The notes: generated by a model not told the origin, from the sequence alone. Positions 18,540 to 26,918 are shown, numbered from the stretch's first letter. The stretch: 64,000 nt of DNA from Sporomusa ovata DSM 2662 (GCF_000445445.1 NZ_ASXP01000001.1:318001-382000); one strand, 5' to 3'. Program-made: numbers and translations.

Positions 18540-18627
18540 TACATTTTGTATAAATAAAGTTTAATGATGAAGTGTTGGAAACAAAAACTCCTGCCAAAAT
18601 TTGTAACGATTTGGCAGGAGTTTCTTT
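18540..18627 (+). repeat. Repeat copy 1: ILYK tail plus hairpin
   Basis: TAC ATT TTG TAT AAA TAA (18540-18557) matches the final codons of the recombinase-tail relics ending at 20203 and 25664. It is followed by AAACTCCTGCC / GGCAGGAGTTT (18585-18623), the same hairpin found after those tails. The hairpin has a short T-run and can end transcription. Confidence 0.6.
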
Positions 18628-18809
18628 TAGAATAGAATTTTGTACATACATTGGTAGATTGTACACCATAAATTAAAAGTATGTACTACTACTGGATGTT
18701 AAACATTATAGGATATGATTTTTAAAATAAAAAAATTATGTTAATTGAGTTTTTATAGTGGTAAAAATTCTTAATATTTTAAAGTAGACGATAATTAAAA
18801 CTCAATTCG

Positions 18810-19033
18810 TCAAATAGTAGTAAAAATGGACTGAATATTTGAAACTTGAGAGCTATTTATATTATCAATTATGGGTTTGTGGAATTTTACTTCAAGAAGA
18901 TTAGGGTAAGCATAATTTTTAAGATCTTCAACTACTTTAAGAACAGGCCACTCTCTTTTACTAGCGAGGTAGTATAATATTTCTCGATATAGAAAGTATT
19001 TGCTATCAATTGGGACGTCTGCATCACTATGTA
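18810..19033 (-). pseudogene. C-terminal fragment of an unknown protein
   Basis: On the minus strand a frame of about 72 codons (containing KYFLYREILYYLASKREWP) ends at 18810. Its upstream part is cut by the left REP end of the RAYT element at about 19034. Composition is protein-like but no family is recognised. Confidence 0.4.
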
Positions 19034-19849
19034 GACAAAGGGGACGTTCCCCTTTTGTCATAAAGATGATAAAATAAAAAAAGAGGTGATGGAATGGGAA
19101 GACAGGCAAGAAAGATGAGTACTACAGGCTATTACCATGTAGTCTTTCGAGGAATTAATAGGCAGCATTTATTTGAGGAAGAGAGCGACTTTTTATATTT
19201 TATTGAAAGCTTGAAGCAATTAAAAACAGAGATGTTATTTGAGTTACATGCCTATTGCTTGATGAGTAATCATGTCCATTTACTTATGAGGGAAAAGCAA
19301 ATAGGTGATATTTCAGTAATAATGAAAAGACTTTTAACGAAGTATGTAATGTATTTTAATCGGAAGTACGAGCGAAGCGGTGCATTAATTGCTAGTAGGT
19401 ATAAAAGTGTGCCAGTAGAAATTGACGAATACTTTGTTCCATTGATGTGCTATATACACCAGAATCCCATTAGGGCTGGAATAGTCAAAAAACCTGAAGA
19501 ATATAGGTTTAGCAGTTATAACGATTATGTGCAGGGTGGAAACTTGACGGATACATCCTTTTCTTTGAAAATGTTAGGAAGAGATGAGTGGTTAAGATTG
19601 CATCAGATTATCAGAAACGACGATTTTGATGTGTCTGGAAAGAAAAATTTATCAGAGGAAGAAATACGACGCAGGATATTGCAATGTACAGAGGGAAGGG
19701 AACCCCATGATAAGCCGGAAAGAGATGCATTGATTAGGCGACTAAAAGAAAAAGAATGCCTCTCAATTCGCCAAATTGAGAGGGCAACTGGAATATCGCC
19801 TGGCGTTGTAGCAAAATGTTGACAAAACGGGAACGTCCCCTATTGTCAC
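19034..19849 (+). mobile_element. RAYT transposase with flanking REP palindromes
   Basis: The left flank GACAAAGGGGACGTTCCCC and the right flank GGGAACGTCCCC followed by a GTCAC-type end form paired palindromes around one Y1-transposase gene. Decayed genes lie on both sides. A related 3' remnant is at 2522-2647. Confidence 0.75.
19094..19822 (+). CDS. REP-associated tyrosine transposase (Y1_Tnp)
   Basis: The 242-residue protein has the N-terminal YYHVVFRGINRQ, the metal-binding HUH-type motif NHVHLL and the tyrosine-bearing helix near YIHQNPIRAG, as in single-strand transposases of the IS200/RAYT group. The C-terminal helix-turn-helix (CLSIRQIERATGISPGVVAK) is the part preserved in the remnant at 2522. 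The ribosome binding site is GAGGTG before ATG 19094. It probably mobilises the GGGGAACGTCCCC palindromes. Confidence 0.92.
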   Translation: MGRQARKMSTTGYYHVVFRGINRQHLFEEESDFLYFIESLKQLKTEMLFELHAYCLMSNHVHLLMREKQIGDISVIMKRLLTKYVMYFNRKYERSGALIASRYKSVPVEIDEYFVPLMCYIHQNPIRAGIVKKPEEYRFSSYNDYVQGGNLTDTSFSLKMLGRDEWLRLHQIIRNDDFDVSGKKNLSEEEIRRRILQCTEGREPHDKPERDALIRRLKEKECLSIRQIERATGISPGVVAKC

Positions 19850-19853
19850 CTTT

Positions 19854-19928
19854 ATGTATGAGCCGTTGCTTGATTTGTCTGATGAGTATCTAAAAAAACT
19901 TTACGAAGGTATAAAGTCTTTGAAGTGA
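19854..19928 (+). pseudogene. 24-codon fragment beside the RAYT right end
   Basis: The frame encodes an acidic helix (LLDLSDEYLKKLYEGIKSLK) ending at TGA 19926-19928. It reads like the C-terminus of a gene interrupted by the element. The other half was not found on the left side. Confidence 0.25.
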
Positions 19929-20000
19929 TAACATAGATCGTGAAAGTCATCCTAAAACTATTACTATCGGGTGGCATAATATGATAAATAGTGATCTTTT

Positions 20001-20203
20001 GGCAAATGATTGACGAAGGTTTGCCTAAAAACCAAGCAGTAATATCAAAAAAACGTCAAATTGGCAAAGTGAGCGAGCTTAAGGCCTTATGGTCTAATGC
20101 TATTGATCCAAGCGAACAGAATAGAGAGTTTAGATTGTTAATTGATAGAATTGTTTATGACCGGAAAGATGACGGTTTGAGGCTAGATGTTTTATATAAA
20201 TAA
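20001..20203 (+). pseudogene. Recombinase-like C-terminal tail, copy 2
   Basis: The open frame reads a charged linker followed by LLIDRIVYDRKDDGLRLDVL and YK before the stop. Near-identical tails end at 21388 and 25664. A terminal strand of this kind resembles the end of large serine recombinases, but no catalytic domain is present and the family assignment is uncertain. It is followed by the shared hairpin. Confidence 0.5.
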
Positions 20204-20226
20204 ATTGAATGAAAGTTAATAACAAA

Positions 20227-20270
20227 GAAACTCCTGCTAAACTTGTATCAATTTGGCAGGAGTTTCATGT
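20227..20270 (+). terminator. Hairpin of the repeat family
   Basis: GAAACTCCTGC (20227-20237) pairs exactly with GCAGGAGTTTC (20256-20266). Confidence 0.6.
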
Positions 20271-20372
20271 ATATTAACAGAATCTTAAGATTAGGAAATA
20301 GGGTTGACGCTGGTGTTTAAGTAAAGGATAAAAGGCAAACCGTCCCCTTGTATCCGAAAGAAGGTAAGTGTA

Positions 20373-21218
20373 TTGTCTAATAAACCAATATTTGCTTTTG
20401 TGCTAATGCCATTCGCTGATAGTTTCAATGACACCTATCAATTAGGAATAAAAGCTGCAGCAGCAAAAGTCGGGGTTGAAGCACAGCGGTTAGATGAGCA
20501 GATATTTAACGAAGGTATGTTAGAACGTATCTATAGACAAATAGATATGGCTGATATTATTATTGCGAATATGTCAGGAAAAAACCCGAATGTTTTTTAC
20601 GAAGTCGGTTATGCTCATGCCAAAGAGAAAATCTGTATTCTTCTTACTGATAATGCGAGTGATATACCATTTGACTTAAAACAGCGTCGACATATAGTTT
20701 ACAGCACTTTAACACAACTTCAAGAGGAACTGATTAAAACTCTTGAATGGGCAAAAACTGAAGTGGAAAATATAAGAAAAAGCCAAATTCAACTTATTGC
20801 CCAAGAGAGTGGCACTTTGGTTACTGATGATTATAGGGCTACTGGCTCTGTTGAATTCAAGGTTAGTATGCATAATAATTCAAATCGATCATCACCTGAT
20901 ATTGAAAGTATATATATGTATTCTGGAAATGATTGGCGGTTTACTCAGGATGGTAATGAATGCCCTAAAACTACATCAGATTTCCCGCCATATAAATTCT
21001 GTTACTTTATTAAATCACCCGTATCCAAAATACCCCCAGGTTCATGGGCGCAATTTAAAGTTATAGGAACTCGTAAACTAGCTGAAAAATGGTGTGGTGA
21101 TGAGATTAAAACACGGTATGATGTTAGTGGCCATTATGTTATCAGATTTATGACTAATAAAGGTGTATTTAACTACAAAAACGATTTGAATCTGATATTG
21201 GAAGCTATGCCGTTTTAA
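20373..21218 (+). CDS. Deoxyribosyltransferase-like (TIR-like) putative effector
   Basis: The 281-residue product uses TTG 20373 behind GAAGG. The first ~130 residues (FVLMPFADSFNDTY, RLDEQIFNEGMLERIY, ADIIIANMSGKNPNVFYEVGYAHA) match the nucleoside 2-deoxyribosyltransferase-like fold, with the conserved Asn-Pro-Asn-Val-x-Tyr-Glu-x-Gly active-site strand. Proteins with this domain are often found in defence contexts, where they attack nucleotides or NAD. The C-terminal ~140 residues look like a beta-rich sensor domain and match nothing I recognise. The gene stands alone between recombinase-tail relics. Confidence 0.65.
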   Translation: MSNKPIFAFVLMPFADSFNDTYQLGIKAAAAKVGVEAQRLDEQIFNEGMLERIYRQIDMADIIIANMSGKNPNVFYEVGYAHAKEKICILLTDNASDIPFDLKQRRHIVYSTLTQLQEELIKTLEWAKTEVENIRKSQIQLIAQESGTLVTDDYRATGSVEFKVSMHNNSNRSSPDIESIYMYSGNDWRFTQDGNECPKTTSDFPPYKFCYFIKSPVSKIPPGSWAQFKVIGTRKLAEKWCGDEIKTRYDVSGHYVIRFMTNKGVFNYKNDLNLILEAMPF

Positions 21219-21298
21219 TTGCTTACTATAGTGAGCAGAATTTTAAAGTATAACATCGCATAATTTCTAATTGGGATGAGTGCGATTGGCAATTATGC

Positions 21299-21388
21299 GA
21301 TCAGAATAGGGCTTTCAAACTATTAATTGAAAGGCTTGTGTATGATCGTGAAGATAATGGTTTGAGGCTGGAAGTAGTGTATAGGTAA
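21299..21388 (+). pseudogene. Recombinase-like C-terminal tail, copy 3
   Basis: The frame reads NRAFKLLIERLVYDREDNGL then RLEVVYR and the stop at 21386-21388. It is homologous to the tails ending at 20203 and 25664. No hairpin of the shared type follows this copy. Confidence 0.55.
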
Positions 21389-21516
21389 TTTTAAAAATAG
21401 GCTAACAAATTTTAAAAAGGTATTGACCTATACTGACAATAGGTGTATATTTAAATTACTAAATAATAACAAATATTAATTAGTAAAAATAATAGTACAC
21501 TTTGGGAGTGAGAGTT

Positions 21517-21618
21517 ATGAAAACTTTATATAAAGAATTAAGTAATTGCTACGAAGTTTGTTGTGAATTCTATGATTGCTGCGAATGTGAAGAAGAGTGT
21601 TGTGAGTGTTGCGAATAG
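21517..21618 (+). CDS. Cysteine-rich 33-residue peptide
   Basis: ATG 21517 is preceded by TGGGAG and ends at TAG 21616-21618. Eleven of 33 residues are Cys and nine are Glu, in paired clusters such as CCEFYDCCEC and CCECC. The spacing resembles metal-binding or disulfide-rich peptides rather than random sequence. It is followed 33 bases later by a second small acidic Cys-containing gene and then a terminator, so the two form a mini-operon. The function is unknown: metal buffering, a spore or coat peptide, or a modified peptide precursor. Confidence 0.5.
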   Translation: MKTLYKELSNCYEVCCEFYDCCECEEECCECCE

Positions 21619-21651
21619 CCACATTTGTAGGTAGCGGAAGGGGTGAGTCCA

Positions 21652-21783
21652 GTGTATAAAGATGATGATAAAAGCAAAGTTGATGAAGTTCTGGTTTGTG
21701 AAGAATCACGTTGCGATAGTGAAGATACCAGCTGCCCAGAACACTGTGAATTAGTTGAGAAGACTGAGAAGATTGCTCCTTGA
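21652..21783 (+). CDS. Acidic 43-residue peptide with four cysteines
   Basis: GTG 21652 follows GGAAGGGG and the frame ends at TGA 21781-21783. The product starts MYKDDDKSKVDEV and has Cys in VCEESRCDS and SCPEHCE. It shares the acidic, Cys-bearing character of the preceding peptide and lies before a clear terminator, which supports a real two-gene unit. No family was recognised. Confidence 0.45.
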   Translation: MYKDDDKSKVDEVLVCEESRCDSEDTSCPEHCELVEKTEKIAP

Positions 21784-21801
21784 AAATAGAATTTAAATGT
21801 A

Positions 21802-21832
21802 AGCTACCTTTGAAATAGAGGGTAGCTTTTTT
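21802..21832 (+). terminator. Terminator of the cysteine-rich pair
   Basis: AGCTACC (21802-21808) pairs with GGTAGCT (21821-21827) and is followed by six T. Confidence 0.85.
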
Positions 21833-22111
21833 GCTTTCAATTAGGCTTAATATTGGACTGTTGTTCTGAGTATAAATCAATAACTAAAGGTTATCGTACA
21901 ATAAATGGTAATTTTACCACAAAATGTAGCTGCTAACCTTCAATAACCATGCCTTGCTCAGTACTTTTGTCCATGAATGTTGAAGGTTGCTCTCTTGTTT
22001 TGCCTCATTTTTTAGGTGTATAATGCCAGTATTAGCTGGTACCGGGGTGAAAATGAAAAAACCACGGCGAGGATCCCTCAATCCCGTACCGTGGTTACCA
22101 AAATAAACAAC

Positions 22112-22639
22112 ATGGTCATATTATCACGTTACGAGATACATTTCAATATTAATACGCATATTTTTAGTTTTCTAAGTAAGATTCTTTCCGTTTGTCCTCA
22201 TTGTAGCACTCCTCTTTCTTGTCATGACCACAGAGTCCGTTACGTGAAGCTTCGTTGCGGCATTCGTGTGGCTCTTGCAGTGCCTCGTGGGTATTGTGCT
22301 AAATGTCAGCGGCTGCATACCGAACTGCCGAGTTTCGTAAGGCCATATAAACATTATGAAGCTTCGGTTATGCAAGATGTCGTTGATGATAAATCGCTCA
22401 TGACTTGCCCCGCTGATGACTCAACCATACGCAGATGGAAAGCTGAATTTTCGGCTTCAGCACCATATATAGAAACTTTGCTTCATGCCGCATGTGCGAA
22501 AAAAGTTCCTCTGTTTGGTGAACCCCTGCTTGCAATCCTTCGCCGAAAGATTCGCCGTTGGTCCATTCTTGTCACGCCATTGCTCTGCGCTAGCGATTTC
22601 TATCCTGCCACCCAGTTTGCCTTGGTGCCGCCGGGGTAA
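22112..22639 (+). CDS. DUF6431-like zinc-ribbon transposon protein
   Basis: About 175 residues from ATG 22112, with an N-terminal zinc ribbon (VCPHCSTPL and YCAKCQRLH) and the segment FVRPYKHYEASVMQDVVDD. I recognise this as the DUF6431 type that accompanies transposases of this class. Residues 110 onward could contact DNA (DDSTIRRWK). It is the first gene of the element and probably an accessory DNA-binding protein. The frame is open further upstream, but those codons lie in the transposon end. Confidence 0.65.
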   Translation: MVILSRYEIHFNINTHIFSFLSKILSVCPHCSTPLSCHDHRVRYVKLRCGIRVALAVPRGYCAKCQRLHTELPSFVRPYKHYEASVMQDVVDDKSLMTCPADDSTIRRWKAEFSASAPYIETLLHAACAKKVPLFGEPLLAILRRKIRRWSILVTPLLCASDFYPATQFALVPPG

Positions 22640-22678
22640 GGGTATATACTCTCTTTTAAAAGAAGGGAGTTGTTATCT

Positions 22679-24025
22679 GTGATAAAATCAGCAGAAGAAA
22701 TCGCCGCAAAGCGTTTTGAAATCATCAGTTCTTTGCTTGATGCGGCACTCGATCCGTCCTTACTCATTAGCAAGAAGAAAGAGGTTGCCTGGCATACTGG
22801 CAAATCGTATCGCACCATTGGGCGATGGCTAACGGCTTATCAAGCGGACGGTTTTGAGGGTTTGAAACCCAAGACAACCGTTCCCAAAACAGCTTTTGCA
22901 CTGCCGGAAGGTTATGCAGATATTGTTGAGGCTGCGATTACGCTTCGGCGGGAATGTCCGTCCCGGAGTGTGCGGGACATCATCCAAATCCTTGAGCTTG
23001 AAGGCGTTGTTCCAAAGGATACCATTAGCCGCAGCACCTTGCAGCGTCATTTGCAAAAAGCAGGATTTGGTATGCGGCAAATTCGTATGTATTCCAAAAC
23101 AAGCCCGGCAGCTCGCCGTTTTGCCAAGCCGCATCGCGGTATGCTTTACCAAGGGGATATCAAGTATGGACCATATTTGCCAATTGGCAAGGATGATGCC
23201 AAAAAGCAGGTTTACCTTGCTGCTTGGATTGACGATGCCACACGTTTCATTGTTAGTGCGAAGTTCTATGAAAACCAGAAGCTCGACATCATTGAAGATA
23301 CGCTCAGAGACGCCATCTTAACACACGGATTGCCGGATGCTGTCTATGTGGATAATGGTAAACAATATCGCAGCAACTGGCTGACCAAGGCATGCGCAAA
23401 ACTTGGCATTAAGCTTCTTCATGCGCGGCCGTACCATCCCGAAGGGAAAGGTAAAATTGAAAGGTTCAATCGCCGCTTGGATTCTTTTCTTGCTGAGGCT
23501 TCCTTACAAAAACCGCAAAGCCTGGAAGAACTCAATCATTACCTTGATTTGTGGATACAGGAAAAGTACCATAAGGATCCACATGCCGGACTTGACGGAG
23601 TATCACCGGAAATTGCTTACCTAACCGATAAAAAGGCGCTTAGATTTCCAGACATCGAAGCTTGCCGTGAGGCATTTTTGCATACGGAGGAACGTGAGGT
23701 AGACAAAACCGGCTGTATCAGCTTCAATGGCAGTAAATATGAAGTGAGCATGAAACTGATTGGCCGCAAGGTCGAAGTCCTCTATGATCCTACCTGGCAG
23801 GACGAATTAGAAATTCATCATACCGATTTTCCCGCGTTTAAAGCCAAACGGCTGCAAATTGGAGAAAACTGCCGGCAAGTGGAATTGTTTCCTGAAACAC
23901 TAGAAAAGGTAACCGCCCAGAGTTCACGCATGCTGGAGGGATTAAAAAACAAATCAGTACAGCCTAAAGCCACCATTGCGACAAGCTTTAGCAGCATGGC
24001 AAAGGGACTAACGCCAAATGTATAA
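22679..24025 (+). CDS. DDE-type transposase/integrase (Mu/IstA-like)
   Basis: GTG 22679 has AAGGGAG 10 bases upstream and is preferred to TTG 22670, which would overlap it. The 448-residue protein has two N-terminal helix-turn-helix regions, an rve core with Asp in YQGDIKYG, Asp in VYVDNGKQYRS and Glu in GKGKIERFNRR, and a C-terminal Mu-type beta domain (ISFNGSKYEVSMKL). It cuts and joins the element ends. It overlaps the ATPase gene by 8 bases. Confidence 0.9.
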   Translation: MIKSAEEIAAKRFEIISSLLDAALDPSLLISKKKEVAWHTGKSYRTIGRWLTAYQADGFEGLKPKTTVPKTAFALPEGYADIVEAAITLRRECPSRSVRDIIQILELEGVVPKDTISRSTLQRHLQKAGFGMRQIRMYSKTSPAARRFAKPHRGMLYQGDIKYGPYLPIGKDDAKKQVYLAAWIDDATRFIVSAKFYENQKLDIIEDTLRDAILTHGLPDAVYVDNGKQYRSNWLTKACAKLGIKLLHARPYHPEGKGKIERFNRRLDSFLAEASLQKPQSLEELNHYLDLWIQEKYHKDPHAGLDGVSPEIAYLTDKKALRFPDIEACREAFLHTEEREVDKTGCISFNGSKYEVSMKLIGRKVEVLYDPTWQDELEIHHTDFPAFKAKRLQIGENCRQVELFPETLEKVTAQSSRMLEGLKNKSVQPKATIATSFSSMAKGLTPNV

Positions 24026-24818
24026 AGCATTCTTTTCCATGAAGCATACGCCCTTTACCAACAGCATTCCGGTAGACAGCCTATATATGTCAGATGCTGT
24101 GAATGAAAGCCTTGGCAGGCTTTGTTACGCTGCGGAAAATCAACTGTTTGCCGTGGTTACTGCCGAGGTTGGATGTGGAAAAACAACGCTGATCCGAAGG
24201 CTTTCGAAAAGCTTGGACCCGGAAGAATATCTTGTGCTCTATCTTTCTGATTCACAGCTGACACCGCGCTGGTTTTATAACGGACTTCTACAGCAGCTTG
24301 GCGCCGAGGGAAAATTCTATCGTGGTGACGCGAAACTTAGCCTGCATCGACAGCTTGAATACATGCGTGAGGTCAAGCACAAGAAAGTTCTCACCATCGT
24401 GGATGAGGCACATCTTTTAAAACGTGAAACCCTGGAAGAAATCCGGTTCATGTTAAATTACCAAATGGATTCGCAAAATCCAATGGCGCTTATCCTCGCA
24501 GGTCAGAATGAATTGTGGGATAAGCTGAATCTACAGGTTTATGCCGCTGTTCGCCAAAGAATCGATTTAAAATGCAATCTGCCGTTCCTTGATCGTTCGC
24601 AAACAGAAGGCTACATCAAAGCGCATCTTGTTTATGCCGATGGGCAGCAGGACATCTTTACAGATAAAGCCATTGATGAAATCTACAAATATTCATCCGG
24701 CGCGTTTCGTGCCGTTAACAAAGTCTGTATGCACAGCTTACTGAGTGCGGCGCAACGAAACAAAAAGCTTATTGATGAGCATTTGATTCATCTCGTCATT
24801 GAGAGTGAACTTCCATAA
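24018..24818 (+). CDS. AAA ATPase of the transposon (ExeA/IstB/TnsC-like)
   Basis: The 266-residue protein has Walker A EVGCGKTT around residues 50-57 and Walker B VLTIVDEAHLL. The N-terminus (FFSMKHTPFTNSIPVDSLYMS) matches ExeA-type ATPases found beside DDE transposases. It probably chooses or activates target DNA. The gene ends just before a hairpin at 24824-24862. Confidence 0.9.
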   Translation: MYKAFFSMKHTPFTNSIPVDSLYMSDAVNESLGRLCYAAENQLFAVVTAEVGCGKTTLIRRLSKSLDPEEYLVLYLSDSQLTPRWFYNGLLQQLGAEGKFYRGDAKLSLHRQLEYMREVKHKKVLTIVDEAHLLKRETLEEIRFMLNYQMDSQNPMALILAGQNELWDKLNLQVYAAVRQRIDLKCNLPFLDRSQTEGYIKAHLVYADGQQDIFTDKAIDEIYKYSSGAFRAVNKVCMHSLLSAAQRNKKLIDEHLIHLVIESELP

Positions 24819-24823
24819 CGACC

Positions 24824-24862
24824 TAAAAATTGGTATCTGCCGAGAGATGCCAATTTTTAGAT
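24824..24862 (+). terminator. Hairpin after the transposon ATPase gene
   Basis: CTAAAAATTGGTATCT pairs with AGATGCCAATTTTTAG with one mismatch around GCCGAG. It probably ends transcription inside the element. Confidence 0.65.
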
Positions 24863-24947
24863 CGTTATGCGGCAAAAATGCCGGGCAGATTTTGGCACAT
24901 GTCGCGAGCAAGGCAAGGACAAAAATAGCGAGCAGCTACACACAAAA

Positions 24948-25520
24948 CTATAAAAGCGCATTATAAATCAAAATATGTCTCTAAATAGTAATCATTTAAG
25001 TTATGGCTTTTTTGTATCAAGGGTCTATTGTAATGGAACCCCCAAACGTGTATTGTCAAAGAAACTTCCACTTCGTTCCAGTTTCTGTTCAGGATTAACA
25101 GCTAGTTTGTTTCTCAAAAGAGAACAATTATCTGCGAGCTTGTCTCGCAGTTACTATTTCGAACGAAGTGAGGAATAGTATGTTCTAGTAATAATTAAAT
25201 CTAGATAATATTAAATCTAGTATGTAGGACATTTGGGATTTTTTCCGGATGACATTCTGGATTCTTCCAAATGACATCTGGGATTCTGTGCATATTTGGT
25301 AATGGTATAGTACAATACTTTATTAAATTGAAGAAAATTGATTTTAATAGAATTTATTGTAATGTCGCTAATTTAATGATATAAATCAATTCGTATCATT
25401 AAATGATAATTTTTTAATAAGTCATTTCAAAATTAAGTTTACCAGATTATGTAGAGTAAACGGAATAGGTTTTATAGTTAAATTTATAACGGACCTTTGA
25501 CAAATCATTAACGGAGGTTT
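24948..25520. other. Gene-free stretch with degenerate tandem repeats
   Basis: No credible gene was found. At 25193-25220 the string ATTAAATCTAG occurs twice. At 25227-25290 three units of about 21 bases follow one another (ACATTTGGGATT, ACATTCTGGATT, ACATCTGGGATT cores). The rest is AT-rich. Confidence 0.45.
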
Positions 25521-25664
25521 GAGGTAGATTTCCTGTTTTTAAGGTGTTGGGGGTCCAGTGAGGTTGATTCTAGTGAACATAATAGAGCATTTTGATTATT
25601 GATTGAGAAGATTGTTTATGATCGGGAAGATGATGGATTAAAATTGGACATTTTATATAAATAA
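25521..25664 (+). pseudogene. Recombinase-like C-terminal tail, copy 4
   Basis: The frame reads SSEVDSSEHNRAF, one in-frame stop, then LLIEKIVYDREDDGLKLDIL and YK before TAA 25662-25664. It aligns with the copy ending at 20203 over about 45 codons (AIDPSEQNREF there). The internal stop shows decay. Confidence 0.55.
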
Positions 25665-25678
25665 AGTTAATAAAAGAG

Positions 25679-25720
25679 AAACTCCTGCTGTTTTTGTATG
25701 AATTTGGCAGGAGTTTTGGC
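25679..25720 (+). terminator. Hairpin of the repeat family
   Basis: AAACTCCTGC pairs with GCAGGAGTTT (25707-25716), followed by TTGG. The same hairpin stands at 18585 and 20227. Confidence 0.6.
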
Positions 25721-25772
25721 TTTTATGGTAAATTTATAATTTGTAGAGTAAATAAGAGGCGGATTTGGAGAT

Positions 25773-25828
25773 AGGGGACAGTGGTTTTTTCTTGATTTGA
25801 GTAGACAAGACAGACACCACCGTCCCCT
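25773..25828. repeat. Dispersed stem-loop repeat without intron
   Basis: AGGGGACAGTGGT (25773-25785) pairs with ACCACCGTCCCCT (25816-25828), with TCTTGA / TAGACAAGA in the loop. It resembles the stem-loop at 9370-9441 beside which the group II intron sits. Confidence 0.6.
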
Positions 25829-26015
25829 AGTCTATGTGGGTTTTGCATTCTAACAAACAACAATAGTTTATGAGAAAGCAGACGTATATAATCATTCGGT
25901 CTATCTTAGACTTAACAGATGATAAGTATTTTTACAGCAGATATGAAAATACTGATAAATATGCTAAAATAAGGGATGAGTGTTGTAAACTGATAAAGTA
26001 ACTTAAAGCAGTCTG

Positions 26016-26046
26016 AGCACAACCAAATTAATGGTTGTGCTGCTTT
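26016..26046 (+). terminator. Hairpin just before the 26076 gene, possible attenuator
   Basis: AGCACAACCA (26016-26025) pairs exactly with TGGTTGTGCT (26032-26041) and is followed by GCTTTT. It lies about 30 bases before the start of the next gene, so it could end upstream transcription or attenuate the gene. Confidence 0.55.
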
Positions 26047-26075
26047 TCCATTTACTAATAAGGATGGTGACGGCT

Positions 26076-26906
26076 ATGGTGGAAGCTATAACAAGAAAAG
26101 ACTTTGAAAGAGCAATTCGAGATTTTAAACAAATTATGGATAGTATGCTGATGGCCGACAGGCAAAGTTATGTAACTAGAGTAAAAGAGCTTGTCACATT
26201 AATTGAAACTAACCACATATTAAAAAGCTTTATGCAACCTTATCTTGATATTCCAATTGAAGTAAAAGAAATAATACCTGAATGGGGCAAATTTTATTTG
26301 CCAAGCGAAAGTGATAAACAAATTGCATTTGTTCTTAAACTGTTTTATGAAGTTAATCAAGGTAAATGCAACCTTGATATACGGCTTTATGAAGCTTTCG
26401 GAAATAAAACGCTTAATCAGAATTACTACTCTTTTAATAACAATGTGATACGTAATTTTCATTCAAAAATACTCCAAAAGCTTTATGATTTTCTTGAAGA
26501 CCAATTTCAGTCAAAAGATGAACCAATTAATCAAGCTAAAGTCATAAACTATACCGATAATCGAACAACAAATCACTATGAAATAACAGGCAATACGCAA
26601 AGTAATATAGCCGCTGGCGGTGACTATAATACTCAAAGCATTGAATTAGGATTTAGTGAAAAAGTAATTTCCAATTTAGTTAATTTGCATAAATTTACTC
26701 TTCAACAAATTGAAGAAATCAAACCAGCTTTAAAAGTTTTAGAAGAAGAACAAAAGAAAGATATTCCCGATAAGGGTATACTCCAAAAAGCATGGGATAC
26801 TATTTATTCAATAGGTGGTAAAGTGGCATTAAGTGTTACTACTCAATATATAATTCACTCTGGTATATTACAATCAGCAACAGCTTTTGTAATGAGTTTA
26901 GTTTGA
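26076..26906 (+). CDS. Unknown protein with C-terminal hydrophobic segment
   Basis: The 276-residue product starts at ATG 26076 behind AGGATGGTG. Residues 1-145 are helical and charged. A linker of the form NYTDNRTTNHYEITGNTQSN with GGDYNTQS follows, a low-complexity segment seen in some abortive-infection and effector proteins. A coiled region (LEEEQKKDIPDKG) precedes two C-terminal hydrophobic segments that could insert into a membrane. It is a single gene with its own hairpin and terminator in a mobile-DNA region. A defence role is a guess; no family was recognised. Confidence 0.55.
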   Translation: MVEAITRKDFERAIRDFKQIMDSMLMADRQSYVTRVKELVTLIETNHILKSFMQPYLDIPIEVKEIIPEWGKFYLPSESDKQIAFVLKLFYEVNQGKCNLDIRLYEAFGNKTLNQNYYSFNNNVIRNFHSKILQKLYDFLEDQFQSKDEPINQAKVINYTDNRTTNHYEITGNTQSNIAAGGDYNTQSIELGFSEKVISNLVNLHKFTLQQIEEIKPALKVLEEEQKKDIPDKGILQKAWDTIYSIGGKVALSVTTQYIIHSGILQSATAFVMSLV

Positions 26907-26918
26907 TTTTTTAATGCA

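Larger units (their letters stand above)
21925..24940 (+). mobile_element. Three-gene DDE/AAA transposon with exact ends
   Basis: The ends TGTAGCTGCT (21925-21934) and AGCAGCTACA (24931-24940) are perfect inverted repeats. A second motif TGCCTTGCTC lies 25 bases inward on both sides (21950-21959 and, inverted, 24906-24915). The element is flanked by the 7-base direct repeat CACAAAA at 21918-21924 and 24941-24947. TGT/ACA ends are typical of the Mu/Tn7/IS21 type of transposase. The three genes all point the same way. Confidence 0.85.

Noticed and set aside
24975..25178. 67-codon plus-strand frame after the transposon
   Set aside because: There is no ribosome binding site, the composition is not protein-like and it begins beside the target duplication. 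Probably chance.
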